From contig NZ_JAFMOF010000001.1 of NCBI RefSeq assembly GCF_017349075.1, positions 744,001-808,000 on the forward strand: a stretch of 64,000 nt of DNA, read 5' to 3'. Below are positions 28,054 through 36,302 of the stretch, piece by piece. Source of the stretch: Streptomyces triculaminicus (lineage in GTDB: Bacteria > Actinomycetota > Actinomycetes > Streptomycetales > Streptomycetaceae). The number at the start of each line of letters is the position of its first letter. Position 1 is the first letter of the stretch. The notes below the pieces were generated by a model. The model saw nothing but the letters and a program-made list of their open reading frames with translations, did no database searches and was not told where the DNA came from. Both the position numbers and the translations under genes were made by a program.

Positions 28054-28977
28054 GTGCTGCGCATTCGCCATGAGGTCAACGGTGGGCCCGAGGTGCTGTT
28101 CGCCGAGGAGGTCGACCGGCCGGAGGCGGGCGAGGGGGAGGTACTGATCCGGTCCGAGGCGGTCGGGGTGACGCTGCCCACCGTGCGCAAGGTGCGCGAG
28201 GGCAGCGAGCCGACGTCGTTCGGGGGCGAGGTCGCCGGGGAGATCGTCGCCGTCGGCGCGGGAGTCGCCGACTTCGCCGTCGGGGACCGCGTCACCGGCC
28301 TGTGCTTCACCGACGCCTACGCCGAGTACGCCGTCCTGAACACCGCGATGGTCTCCCGGATACCGGACGGCGCGAGCGCCGTGGAGGCGGTCGCGCTGGT
28401 CCGCAGCGGACTGGTGGCGCGCGGCGCCTACGAGGCCGCACGCGTGGAGCCCGGCGAATCGGTCCTGGTCACGGCGGCGGCCAGCGCGGTCGGCACACTC
28501 GCGCTGCAGTTCGCCAAGGCCGGCGGGGCGGGACGGGTCGTCGCCGCCGTCGGCAGCGCCGACAAGGCCGACTTCGTCCGGGGCCTGGGCGCCGACGAGG
28601 TCGTCCTGTACGAGGACGCCGACTGGGGCGCCCCGTACGACGCGATCATCGACGGCGTGGGCGGCGACCTGCTCGGCCGCGCCGTACGGGCCCTGGGGAC
28701 GGGCGGCCGCCTGGTGGCCTTCAGCTCCGGCGGCGGGACGGTGGAGGCGTACGAGCTCCTGGTGCGCGGCGCCTCGATGATCGGCTTCCAGATGCGGGCC
28801 GTCGCCCTCGGCAAGCCCGAGCTGTACGACCGCTGGCTGCGCGAGCTGTGGCAGCTGCGCGACGCGGGCACGCTGCGCACTGCCGTGCACGAGGAGATCC
28901 CGCTCGCCGAGGCAGCCCGGGCCCACGCCGTCATCGAAGAGCGCCGCAACCTGGGCAAGGTCGTCCTAGTCCCCTGA
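28054..28977 (+). CDS. Quinone oxidoreductase-like zinc-independent MDR protein
   Basis: The start is the GTG at 28054. The 307-residue protein is a medium-chain reductase with a GroES-like N-terminus (GEVLIRSEAVGVTLPTVRKV) and a nucleotide-binding fold (VLVTAAASAVGTLALQFAKA). The zinc-ligand cysteines of alcohol dehydrogenases are absent, which is typical of the NADPH:quinone reductase branch. It pairs with the divergent MarR gene in an electrophile-response arrangement. Confidence 0.9.
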   Translation: MLRIRHEVNGGPEVLFAEEVDRPEAGEGEVLIRSEAVGVTLPTVRKVREGSEPTSFGGEVAGEIVAVGAGVADFAVGDRVTGLCFTDAYAEYAVLNTAMVSRIPDGASAVEAVALVRSGLVARGAYEAARVEPGESVLVTAAASAVGTLALQFAKAGGAGRVVAAVGSADKADFVRGLGADEVVLYEDADWGAPYDAIIDGVGGDLLGRAVRALGTGGRLVAFSSGGGTVEAYELLVRGASMIGFQMRAVALGKPELYDRWLRELWQLRDAGTLRTAVHEEIPLAEAARAHAVIEERRNLGKVVLVP

Positions 28978-29004
28978 GCCCGAACCCACTGCCCGAGCCC
29001 GGAC

Positions 29005-29667
29005 CTACCGCCTGCGCATCAGCAGATGCCCCCGGCGGTACCGCTCACCCTCGAGGGGCTCGCGCAGCATCCGACCGACCTCGTCGAACCCGGCCTCGTA
29101 CGCCAGCCCCGCAAGATCGTCAACCGGCCACCGGTACGCCGTGGTCACCTTGTGGTCGAACGCCACCACCGGGCCGCCCTCGGACTCGAAGAACGCAAGC
29201 AGGAGATGGCCTCCTGGGGCCAGCACCCGCCGGAACTCGGCCAGGTAGGACGCGACATCCTGCGGCAGGGCGTGGATGACCGAGTACCAGGAGACGACGC
29301 CGCCCAACTCCCCGTCGGCAGACTCCAGCGCGTCGATCGAACCGAGCTCGAAGCGCAGGTCGGGGTGTGCCCGGCGGGCCAGGTCGATCATCGCCGGCGA
29401 CAGGTCGACGCCGAAGGCGTCCAGTCCCAGGTCGCGCAGGAGCGCGGTCATGTGCCCGGGCCCGCATCCGAGGTCCCCGACCGGCCCGGCGCCGGCGGCC
29501 CGTACCGACTCGGCGAACGCGGCGAGCACGGCGCGGTCCAGCGGAAGGTGGTCGAGCGCGTCGCGGACGAGCTCGGCATAGAGGGCGGCGACGTCGTTGT
29601 ACGCCTGGGCCGTCGCGTGCGCCGTCGCATGCGGCGAGGGGGAGGATTCACTCACGGGACACGACAC
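29005..29667 (-). CDS. Class I SAM-dependent methyltransferase
   Basis: The 220-residue protein has motif I VGDLGCGPGHMTALL, the acidic motif II residue in FGVDLSPAMIDLAR, GVVSWYSVIHALP and the post-motif FRRVLAPGGHLLLAF. These define a small-molecule methyltransferase of the Methyltransf_11/25 type. The substrate cannot be predicted. It is a single gene, converging with the oxidoreductase at 28054. Confidence 0.9.
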   Translation of the reverse strand: MSCPVSESSPSPHATAHATAQAYNDVAALYAELVRDALDHLPLDRAVLAAFAESVRAAGAGPVGDLGCGPGHMTALLRDLGLDAFGVDLSPAMIDLARRAHPDLRFELGSIDALESADGELGGVVSWYSVIHALPQDVASYLAEFRRVLAPGGHLLLAFFESEGGPVVAFDHKVTTAYRWPVDDLAGLAYEAGFDEVGRMLREPLEGERYRRGHLLMRRR

Positions 29668-30000
29668 TAATCACCCCCTGCCCCGCGCTCCAGCGGTCCG
29701 GCACGCGCGCGTGAAGTAACGGGCGCCACAACGGAAGTGGCCGACAACCTCATCGACGCCGCCCGCTCGACTGACGGCCGGAGGGGCCGGGGCGGGATGG
29801 GCCGGGCCCTGAGAGGGACGTCAGGGTTATTTGCGGCCCAAGTGCGGGCCAATCATCTCCGTGGAACGGCTCCGGGCCGTAAATAATCCAGTCCCGTAAG
29901 GGCCCGGCCCATCCGCCCCGGCCCCGCCCCCACCCCCGTGGCGCACCCGGAGTTGAACGGGCGGCCCCGCCACCTGTCATGGCGCGGCACGGTCCGGCCC
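29668..30000. other. Intergenic region with large inverted repeat
   Basis: These 333 bases between two minus-strand genes hold no plausible gene. The inverted repeat at 29783-29925 takes up the centre. The rest shows no recognisable site. Confidence 0.7.
29783..29925. repeat. Long imperfect inverted repeat
   Basis: The left arm (29783-29839) and right arm (29874-29925) pair over about 50 bases with a few mismatches and bulges, around a 34-base loop. Well-matched blocks are GATGGGCCGGGCCCT/AGGGCCCGGCCCATC and TTATTTGCGGCCC/GGGCCGTAAATAA. It lies downstream of the coupled gene pair at 30001-31193 and upstream of the methyltransferase. It could be a strong terminator, or a remnant non-autonomous element of the MITE type. 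Confidence 0.8.
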
Positions 30001-30744
30001 TCAGCGCCCTCCGGAGACCTGGGACCAGACGATCGCGTCAGCCATGACGCCCGTACCGAAGCTGTCGCTGATGGACGTGACGGTCAGAACGGCCGTGCGT
30101 CCGCCGTTCGTTCGGACACAGATCACAGTGCCCTCCTTGACCTCCCCGAACTGCCAGAGCCCCTGACTGGCGACCAGGTCGGCGCACGCCTTCCGGGTCG
30201 GCTTGCCGGGGCCCTTCCACTCGGCAAGGTTCGTGGTGCTGGACGCCATGTCGGCGCCGAAGAGCCGGGGCGGGCTGACCATGCCCAGGCGGATGTCGAG
30301 CCCGTACCTCTCCGTCGTCGGCGGGACCGCGTCGAGCTTCGGACCGGTCTCCGCGATACGGACGGCCCCGGTCCACTGGACCGCGTCGGCCGGCGCGGCG
30401 GCTCCCGAGGGAGTCGGGCCGGACCCGTTCTGCGCCGGGACCGGAACGGTGGCGAGCCCCGCGGCCGAGGGTGAGGACGCGACGCCCGGCGGAACGGCGG
30501 CCCCGCCCCCGTCCCGCGGCGAACCGTCCGAGTCATCGCCGAACTTGAGCAGGGCCAGCACGGTACCGACGGTCAGCACCACTGCCGCGGCCCCGGTCAC
30601 CGCGAGCCATACCTTGCTGCGCGGTGGGGCGTAGTGGTTGACCTGGGTGTTGTACTGACCGGCCTGCGCGGCGGCGGGACCGTGGAATTCGTTCCCGGAC
30701 GTACCGCCATGGCCCGGCCGGCCACCGGCACCGGGCTCGCTCAC
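30001..30744 (-). CDS. Single-pass membrane protein with N-terminal amyloid-like motif
   Basis: The 247-residue protein starts at GTG 30744, overlapping the previous stop as GTGA. Residues 14-38 carry GNEFHGPAAAQAGQYNTQ-VNHY, nearly the same motif as at the C-terminus of the preceding gene. One membrane helix (VWLAVTGAAAVVLTVGTVLALL), a disordered Ser/Pro/Gly linker and an outer domain of about 130 residues with two cysteines (KACADLV, TVICVRTNGGRT) follow. The predicted topology puts the motif in the cytoplasm and the domain outside. I infer a receptor-like role. The family is not known to me by name. Confidence 0.8.
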   Translation of the reverse strand: MSEPGAGGRPGHGGTSGNEFHGPAAAQAGQYNTQVNHYAPPRSKVWLAVTGAAAVVLTVGTVLALLKFGDDSDGSPRDGGGAAVPPGVASSPSAAGLATVPVPAQNGSGPTPSGAAAPADAVQWTGAVRIAETGPKLDAVPPTTERYGLDIRLGMVSPPRLFGADMASSTTNLAEWKGPGKPTRKACADLVASQGLWQFGEVKEGTVICVRTNGGRTAVLTVTSISDSFGTGVMADAIVWSQVSGGR

Positions 30745-31193
30745 GCGCCCCGCCCGAAGTGGTTGTGCTGCTGGTTGTAGCTGCCGGTCTGCACGGCGGC
30801 GGGGCCGTGGAAGGTGTTGCCGGACACGCCTCCCCCTCCGCCTGCGCCGCCTCGCTCCGCCCGCCGGGCCGCCTCCTCGAGGAGCGCCCTGCACTCGACC
30901 GCGAACCGGGCGCGCTGATCGTCCGGCAGGCTCTCCATGAGGTCCGCGACGCGCGTCTCCCAGACCACCTGCTGGCGCTGCCGCTCCCTTTCGCCCGCCT
31001 CCCCGGCCGGTTCCGAGAGCGCCGCGGCCGTCCGGTCGAGCCGCTCCAGTTCGACACGCTCGCGCCCGCTGTCGCCCAGCCCCACCAGCCGGGCCAGCCG
31101 CCCCCGGAAGCCGGCCCACGCGTCCGTACCGACGGCCTGAACGACCGCCGCGCCCAACGCCGTTGCTAAGGCCGTCAATGACTCCCCAAGCAT
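30741..31193 (-). CDS. Bell/HeLo-like helical protein with C-terminal amyloid-like motif
   Basis: The 150-residue protein starts at ATG 31193. A hydrophobic, Ala/Gly-rich N-terminal helix (SLTALATALGAAVVQAVG) leads into charged helices (ERVELERLDRTAAALSEP, ADLMESLPDDQRARFAVECR). A glycine linker and the motif GNTFHGPAAVQTGSYNQQ-HNHF end the chain. This is the layout of bacterial Bell-domain proteins, analogues of the fungal HeLo/HET-S toxins. Their N-terminal helix is thought to attack membranes, and their C-terminal amyloid motif (BASS) receives a templating signal. The assignment rests on architecture and motif only. The gene is translationally coupled to the membrane protein that carries the same motif. 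Confidence 0.75.
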   Translation of the reverse strand: MLGESLTALATALGAAVVQAVGTDAWAGFRGRLARLVGLGDSGRERVELERLDRTAAALSEPAGEAGERERQRQQVVWETRVADLMESLPDDQRARFAVECRALLEEAARRAERGGAGGGGGVSGNTFHGPAAVQTGSYNQQHNHFGRGA

Positions 31194-31273
31194 CTCCGTC
31201 CCCCTCCTCAACACGCATGTGCGGGCATCGTACGGCGGTGCAGGTCGCGGCATCCACGAATTGGACACGTCCG

Positions 31274-32362
31274 CTACCGCGCGACGACCGCCTGCCGCCG
31301 GCCCGTGACCACGGGCCGCACCTTGGTCAGCATCAGGTCCAGGAACCGCTCGGGGTGCCGGAACGACGCGAAGTGGGCGGCGTCGTCGATCAGGGCGAAG
31401 TCCTTGACCGGCGCCTGCACGTCGTCGAAGAACCGCTGCGCGCGCTCCGGCGGGGTGAGCACGTCCTGGTCGCCCTGGAAGACGAAGAAGGGCAGGTCGA
31501 ACCGGGTGCCGTCGGCCCAGTCGTCGAACGTGGCGGTCTCGGGGAGGATCCGCTCGGAGAACGACATGCCCTTGGCGAGGTCGCCCAGTTCGCGCAGCGA
31601 GTGGAGCGGCGAGAACCACAGCGACTTCATGACCACGCTCTTCATGGTGGCGAAGGTCAGCGCGTCGGTGGTGACGGTGATCTTGGCGTAGGCGGCGTAC
31701 TGCCCGGCGGTCCAGGCGCGCTTGTCGGGGCCCATCTCCTCCACGATGGAGGCCTCCTTGCGCTTGCCCGCCGCACGCAGGCGTGCCAGGAGCGCGCGGC
31801 GGGCGGAGTCGTCGCGGCCGGCGTCGTGGATGTTCTGGTCGGTGCCGACATAGGCCGAGTACAGCTCGGGGTGCCGGCGGGCCAGGTGCAGGCCGAAGAC
31901 GCTGCCGAAGGAGTTGGCCACGAGCACGACGCGGTCGACGCCGAGGCGGGCGTGGACGTGCCGGGTGACCTCGAGCGCGTCCTCGTACAGCCGCGCGAAG
32001 CTCATCCCGCCCTGGCCGTCGGCGCCGGTGCGGCCGAGGGTCTTGCCGGTGCCGCGCATGTCCCAGCGCACGATCGTGAAGTGCTTCTCCCAGGAGCGGG
32101 TGCGCGGTCCGTAGGCCGAGTTGGAGGAGCCGGGGCCGCCGTGGATCTCGAGGATCACGGGGTTGTCGAGGCTCTCGCCACGGATCGAGATCCACTGGTC
32201 GATGCCGCCGATGCGGACGAAGCCCTGCTCGTCGATGCCGTTCGGGGTGTCGATCCGCATCAGCCGGGCGTTGCGGGCCTGCTGGAGCCGCCGGTGGCCC
32301 AGCGCCCCGGCCACGGGTGCGGCGAGGGCGGCGGCGGACGTCATGAGAACGAGGCTGATCAC
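31274..32362 (-). CDS. Alpha/beta hydrolase of the prolyl aminopeptidase type
   Basis: The GTG at 32362 follows GGGGGAG. An N-terminal hydrophobic stretch (ISLVLMTSAAALAAPVAGAL) suggests a membrane anchor or export signal. The hydrolase core has the oxyanion block EIHGGPGSSNSAY, RWDMRGTGKT, the nucleophile elbow LVANSFGSVFG and a C-terminal DAAHFAS with the catalytic His. HGGPG is characteristic of the S33 proline iminopeptidase group, although many members cleave other esters or amides. It is divergent from the TetR gene, its probable repressor. Confidence 0.88.
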   Translation of the reverse strand: MISLVLMTSAAALAAPVAGALGHRRLQQARNARLMRIDTPNGIDEQGFVRIGGIDQWISIRGESLDNPVILEIHGGPGSSNSAYGPRTRSWEKHFTIVRWDMRGTGKTLGRTGADGQGGMSFARLYEDALEVTRHVHARLGVDRVVLVANSFGSVFGLHLARRHPELYSAYVGTDQNIHDAGRDDSARRALLARLRAAGKRKEASIVEEMGPDKRAWTAGQYAAYAKITVTTDALTFATMKSVVMKSLWFSPLHSLRELGDLAKGMSFSERILPETATFDDWADGTRFDLPFFVFQGDQDVLTPPERAQRFFDDVQAPVKDFALIDDAAHFASFRHPERFLDLMLTKVRPVVTGRRQAVVAR

Positions 32363-32404
32363 TGGTACTCCCCCTGAAACGACTTCGGCGACTGCGCCGA
32401 CCCG

Positions 32405-32447
32405 TGAACTGTTTATGTCGTACGCAATTGAGTTTATGTTATACACA
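32405..32447. promoter_or_regulatory. Candidate TetR operators
   Basis: GAACTGT and ACAGTTC arms enclose two direct copies of GTTTATGT-N2-TAC, at 32411 and 32432, spaced exactly 21 bases. The region is AT-rich and lies between the divergent hydrolase and TetR genes. Two repressor dimers on one face of the helix would fit. Confidence 0.6.
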
Positions 32448-32503
32448 GTTCCTGGACGGCCGTCAACGAACGACCGCCGGTGGAGCGTCCGGGAGGAGCC
32501 GGC

Positions 32504-33238
32504 ATGGCCGGGAGCAGGGAGAAGAAGCGCGACCCGAAGGCGAGCCTGGCGCTGCTGTGGGGGGAGCAGGAGCAGCCGCGTCGCGGCCCGAAGCCCTCAC
32601 TGACCGCCGAGCGCATCGTCACGGGCGCCATCGCGATCGCGGACGGGGAGGGCCTGGACGCGCTCTCCATGCAGCGGGTCGCCTCGGAGCTCGAGGTCAC
32701 CACGATGGCGCTCTACCGCTACGTGCCGGGCAAGGCCGAACTGATCGACCTGATGGTCGACACCGCCCTCGGCACGCCCCCGGCGCACACCGCGCACACC
32801 GCCGACCCGGGCGAGTGGCGTCCCCGGCTGACGGAATGGGCCCGCCAGTGCTGGGCGCTCTACCGCCGCCACCCCTGGATCCTCACCGCCACCGCGATGC
32901 GCCGCCAGCTCATGGGCCCCAACCAACTGGCCTGGCTCGACGCGGCGCTGGCCGCCCTCGAGCCGACCGGGCTGCCCGCCGCACGACAGCACGACACCGT
33001 CCTGTTGGTCATCGGGCACATCCGAAACCTCGCCCAGCAGCTCGTCGACGCCGACGAGACCGGCGACCAGGAGTGGAACCGGCTCGCCGCGGACGTACTG
33101 GAACGCCACGGCCACCGCTACCCCGCACTGACCGCCGCCATCGCCGCCGGAGCCTTCGCCCCCCACGACGACGACCCGCTCGACTTCGGCCTGGAACGCA
33201 TCCTGGACGGCGTCGCCGCGCTGATCGCCCGCTCCTGA
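32504..33238 (+). CDS. TetR/AcrR family regulator
   Basis: The ATG at 32504 follows GGGAGGAG, and the protein has 244 residues. The helix-turn-helix lies in residues 35-85 (LTAERIVTGAIAIADGEGLD, then MQRVASELEVTTMALYRYVP). The C-terminal domain (WARQCWALYRRHPWI, LLVIGHIRNLAQQ) is the TetR_C_1 type seen in TetR-like drug-responsive repressors. Its target is likely the divergent hydrolase. Confidence 0.93.
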   Translation: MAGSREKKRDPKASLALLWGEQEQPRRGPKPSLTAERIVTGAIAIADGEGLDALSMQRVASELEVTTMALYRYVPGKAELIDLMVDTALGTPPAHTAHTADPGEWRPRLTEWARQCWALYRRHPWILTATAMRRQLMGPNQLAWLDAALAALEPTGLPAARQHDTVLLVIGHIRNLAQQLVDADETGDQEWNRLAADVLERHGHRYPALTAAIAAGAFAPHDDDPLDFGLERILDGVAALIARS

Positions 33239-33280
33239 GCCGACCGCGCCGGTTCGGCGCCCCCGGGGCCCTACCGGGCC

Positions 33281-34342
33281 CTACCGGGCCCTGCGGTAGC
33301 GCCAGGCCGCGACACCCCAGCACGTACCGAAGAACAGCCAGTACGGCGACCACAGGACGAGGTCCCAGAACGCCTGGTCGCGCGCGAGGTCCTCGTAGGC
33401 GGACGGTACGGAGCCCAGGCCTGCCAGCACGCGCACGTCGCCGGCGAATCCGTAGCCCACGAGGCCGACGGCACGCGTCACCATGAACGCGCAGCCCGCC
33501 CACGAGCCGGCGAGCAGCGCCGTGCGGCGGATCCTTCCGAGCGGCCCGAAGCGGCCGGACAGGTGCAGCGCGGCCGCCACGCCCACCAGGGCCAGCGCCA
33601 CGGACGCCCAGTGCCCGGCGACCGCGCCGGGGGTGCGGTTCAGCAGGTCGTTCAGGGGGGCGGACGGCACCGGGGCCTGCCGCATGAGGAATTCGCCGCC
33701 CAGCGCCCAGTCGAGCTTCATCAGGCCGTAGGCCAGGGCACAGCCGAGGGCGGCATGGGCCGCGACCGCCGTGTGGGCGGGCCGGGCGGCGCCGCCTGTA
33801 CGGCCACGGCCCGGGGAGTCGTTACGGGCACGCGTGCGTGTCCGCAGCCAGTAGGAGACCGTCACCACGGCCCAGGCCGCGAGCCCGACGCTTCCCGACA
33901 CGACGTCGTAGACGGCGTTCCAGCCGAGGTGCCCCGGGGCGAGGTCCGCGCGCCCCATCATGATCACCGCGCCCAGTGACTGCATCACCGCCGCGACCGC
34001 CAGGGCGGACAGCAGCGCCCACCGGGGGACGCGGTCGCCCCAGCGCGCGACGGTCGCCCACGCCACCAGCGCCGCGACGAGGCCGAGCGAGGCGTTGCCC
34101 GCCTGGGCCAGCCCGGGATGCTCGAACTGCGCCTGCACGGAGGGGGGAGCGGGATGGCCGGGCATGCCGACCTGCCCGTGCGCGGCCATGTACACCTTCT
34201 GCCCCGTGTACACCAGCGACCCCGCCACCGACAGCAACGCGGCCACCCGTACGCGAACCCGCGCGGGCACCGGCCGGGCGGGCCGGAGCAGTGTGCGACG
34301 GATCAGGGTGACGGCGGCACTGGCGTCCGCGGCAACGTTCAT
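33281..34342 (-). CDS. Polytopic membrane protein of unknown function
   Basis: The 353-residue protein has about eight hydrophobic segments, such as VAALLSVAGSLVYTGQKVYM, WALLSALAVAAVMQSLGAVI, SVGLAAWAVVTVSYWL and AFWDLVLWSPYWLFFG. No catalytic or transport motif is evident. The ATG at 34342 (MNVAADASAAVT) is preferred, although 34351 (MGCM) is possible. It converges with the TetR gene and stands alone. Confidence 0.8.
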   Translation of the reverse strand: MNVAADASAAVTLIRRTLLRPARPVPARVRVRVAALLSVAGSLVYTGQKVYMAAHGQVGMPGHPAPPSVQAQFEHPGLAQAGNASLGLVAALVAWATVARWGDRVPRWALLSALAVAAVMQSLGAVIMMGRADLAPGHLGWNAVYDVVSGSVGLAAWAVVTVSYWLRTRTRARNDSPGRGRTGGAARPAHTAVAAHAALGCALAYGLMKLDWALGGEFLMRQAPVPSAPLNDLLNRTPGAVAGHWASVALALVGVAAALHLSGRFGPLGRIRRTALLAGSWAGCAFMVTRAVGLVGYGFAGDVRVLAGLGSVPSAYEDLARDQAFWDLVLWSPYWLFFGTCWGVAAWRYRRAR

Positions 34343-34538
34343 GCACCCCATGCTGCCGATCACCGCGGACGCCCACTTCGTGCCGGAGGACCATCCCGCT
34401 CCCCCGCACGGGCGAACGTCCCCTCCGCCTGGAGACCGACAGGGCACGCCGGTTACCAGGCCGCCCCCGTGGCCCCGCAGCCCGGCGGCCCCGCGGCCTC
34501 GCAGCCCCGCGGCCCGGCGGCCCCGCGACCCCGCCCCC

Positions 34539-36065
34539 TCAGTCCTCCGCCACCAGCGCCGGCGTCGAGCGGGTCAGTACCTCGCCGCGGAAGAACGCCG
34601 GGCTGCGGCGCTGCATCAGGAGCATCAGGACGAGGCCGAGGAGCAGCAGGCCGACGCCGATGACGAAGACCGAGCCGACGCCGGCGACCGCGCTGCCGCT
34701 GCCGTAGGCCGGGTTCCACATGTCGTAGAGCGTCTTGCAGAAGACGGCCGCCAGCAACACGCCGCCCATGAGCGGGAAGACGCCCTTGAAACACGCGTCG
34801 CGCACCGAGTTGCGGAGCTCGTGGCGGAAGAACCAGGCGCACGCGAACGCCGTGATCGAGTAGTAGAAGCAGATCATCAGGCCCAGCGCGTAGACCGTGT
34901 CGATCAGCACGTTCTCGCTGAGGAAGCTCATGACGGCGTAGAAGACGCCGGTCGCCACGCCGGCGGCGATCGTGGCGCGGCCCGGGGACTTGAAGCGCGG
35001 GTGGACGCGGGCGAAGGACGGGGGCAGGGCCTGGTAGGTGCTCATGGCGAGCACGGTCCGCGCGACGGGCAGGAACGTGGTCTGCAGGCTCGCGGCGGCG
35101 GAGGCCAGGACGGCGACGAAGAGCAGTACGCCGAGCGCCGTGCCCAGCACGGGGTCGGCCAGGGCGGCGAAGACGTTGCCGGCGGTGTCGGGGTTGCCGA
35201 GGCCGGTGCCCTTCTCCCCCACGCCGGAGAACATCTGCGCCGCGACGGCCGTCAGCAGGTAGGAGCCGACGAGCACGACCATGGCGAGGAGCGCGGCCCG
35301 GCCGGGGGTCCTGGCGCTGCCCTCGGTCTCCTCGTTGACGGTGAGGCAGGCGTCCCAGCCCCAGTACATGAAGATCGACAGCGACAGTCCCGCCGTGAAG
35401 GCGCTGAAGGACTCGACGCCGAAGGGGTTCAGCCAGCTCCACGAGAAGTCGATGGAACCGGGGAGGTCGCCGGAGCGCGCCTTCACGATCGCCATGGCGA
35501 CGAACACGGCGAGGACGGCCAGCTGGAGGCCGACGAGCGCGTACTGCACGCCCTTGGTCGCGGTCATGCCGCGGTAGCTGACGGCGGTCGCGACGGCGAT
35601 GAAGGCCAGGCAGGTACCGACGTGCGCGATCCGGTTGTCGTCGAGGGCGGCGACGGCGTCGCTGCCCGTGATCTCGCCCAGCAGGAGATAGAAGAAGGAG
35701 GTCGCGACGCCTGCCAGGTTGGACAGCACGATGATGGTCGCGATGACCAGGCCCCAGCCGCACATCCAGCCGATGCGGGGCCCGAAGGCCCGTACGGTCC
35801 AGGTGAAGGACGTGCCGCAGTCGGGCAGTACGGCGTTCAGCTCGCGGTAGGCGAAGGCGACGAGCAGCATCGGGAGGAAGCCCGCGAGGAAGACGGCGGG
35901 CATCTGCACCCCGACCTGGCCGACGGTGGGGCCGAGGGTGGAGGTCAGGCAGTAGACGGGCGCGACGGTGGAGATCCCGATGACGGCGCTGCCCAGCAGG
36001 CCGACGGAGTTCCCGCTGAGTCCCTTGGCGCGCACATCTCCCGCGTCGCGGCCCGCGACGTTCAT
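34539..36065 (-). CDS. APC superfamily amino acid permease
   Basis: The 508-residue protein has twelve membrane segments. The APC signature lies in the first helix (GNSVGLLGSAVIGISTVAPVYCL), followed by helix 3 blocks and FMYWGWDACLTVNEETEGS. I chose the ATG at 36065, with GGAG nine bases upstream. The longer frame starts at 36107 or 36221. It follows the D-aminoacylase-type gene on the same strand, which suggests uptake of amino acids or their derivatives. The transported species is not predictable. Confidence 0.92.
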   Translation of the reverse strand: MNVAGRDAGDVRAKGLSGNSVGLLGSAVIGISTVAPVYCLTSTLGPTVGQVGVQMPAVFLAGFLPMLLVAFAYRELNAVLPDCGTSFTWTVRAFGPRIGWMCGWGLVIATIIVLSNLAGVATSFFYLLLGEITGSDAVAALDDNRIAHVGTCLAFIAVATAVSYRGMTATKGVQYALVGLQLAVLAVFVAMAIVKARSGDLPGSIDFSWSWLNPFGVESFSAFTAGLSLSIFMYWGWDACLTVNEETEGSARTPGRAALLAMVVLVGSYLLTAVAAQMFSGVGEKGTGLGNPDTAGNVFAALADPVLGTALGVLLFVAVLASAAASLQTTFLPVARTVLAMSTYQALPPSFARVHPRFKSPGRATIAAGVATGVFYAVMSFLSENVLIDTVYALGLMICFYYSITAFACAWFFRHELRNSVRDACFKGVFPLMGGVLLAAVFCKTLYDMWNPAYGSGSAVAGVGSVFVIGVGLLLLGLVLMLLMQRRSPAFFRGEVLTRSTPALVAED

Positions 36066-36223
36066 TACCGTGTCTCCGGCCCCTGGCCGTGCGTGTACCT
36101 GAACCATGGCGAGGACGTTAAGCGGTGCTGTTTCCGCAACCGGAGGACAAACATCCGGACATCGAACCTTGAACAGGCGCATGATTCCCGGCGATTGACC
36201 TCGCAAATAAAGGCAGCACACAC

Positions 36224-36238
36224 GTTACGACCGGTAAC
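36224..36238. promoter_or_regulatory. Inverted repeat upstream of the permease
   Basis: GTTAC-N5-GTAAC lies in the 237-base gap between the permease start and the upstream gene. It may be a repressor site. No regulator gene lies adjacent. Confidence 0.35.
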
Positions 36239-36302
36239 ACCTCGGCTCGAGCGCCCCCGGAGCCCGCTACGGTAACCGCAACGCCGCCCCTTTTATCCCG
36301 GT

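Noticed and set aside
34451..34538. Short GC-rich repeats (CCCCGCGGCC-like) after the permease gene
   Set aside because: Imperfect low-complexity repeats in a 3' gap with no clear structure or function.
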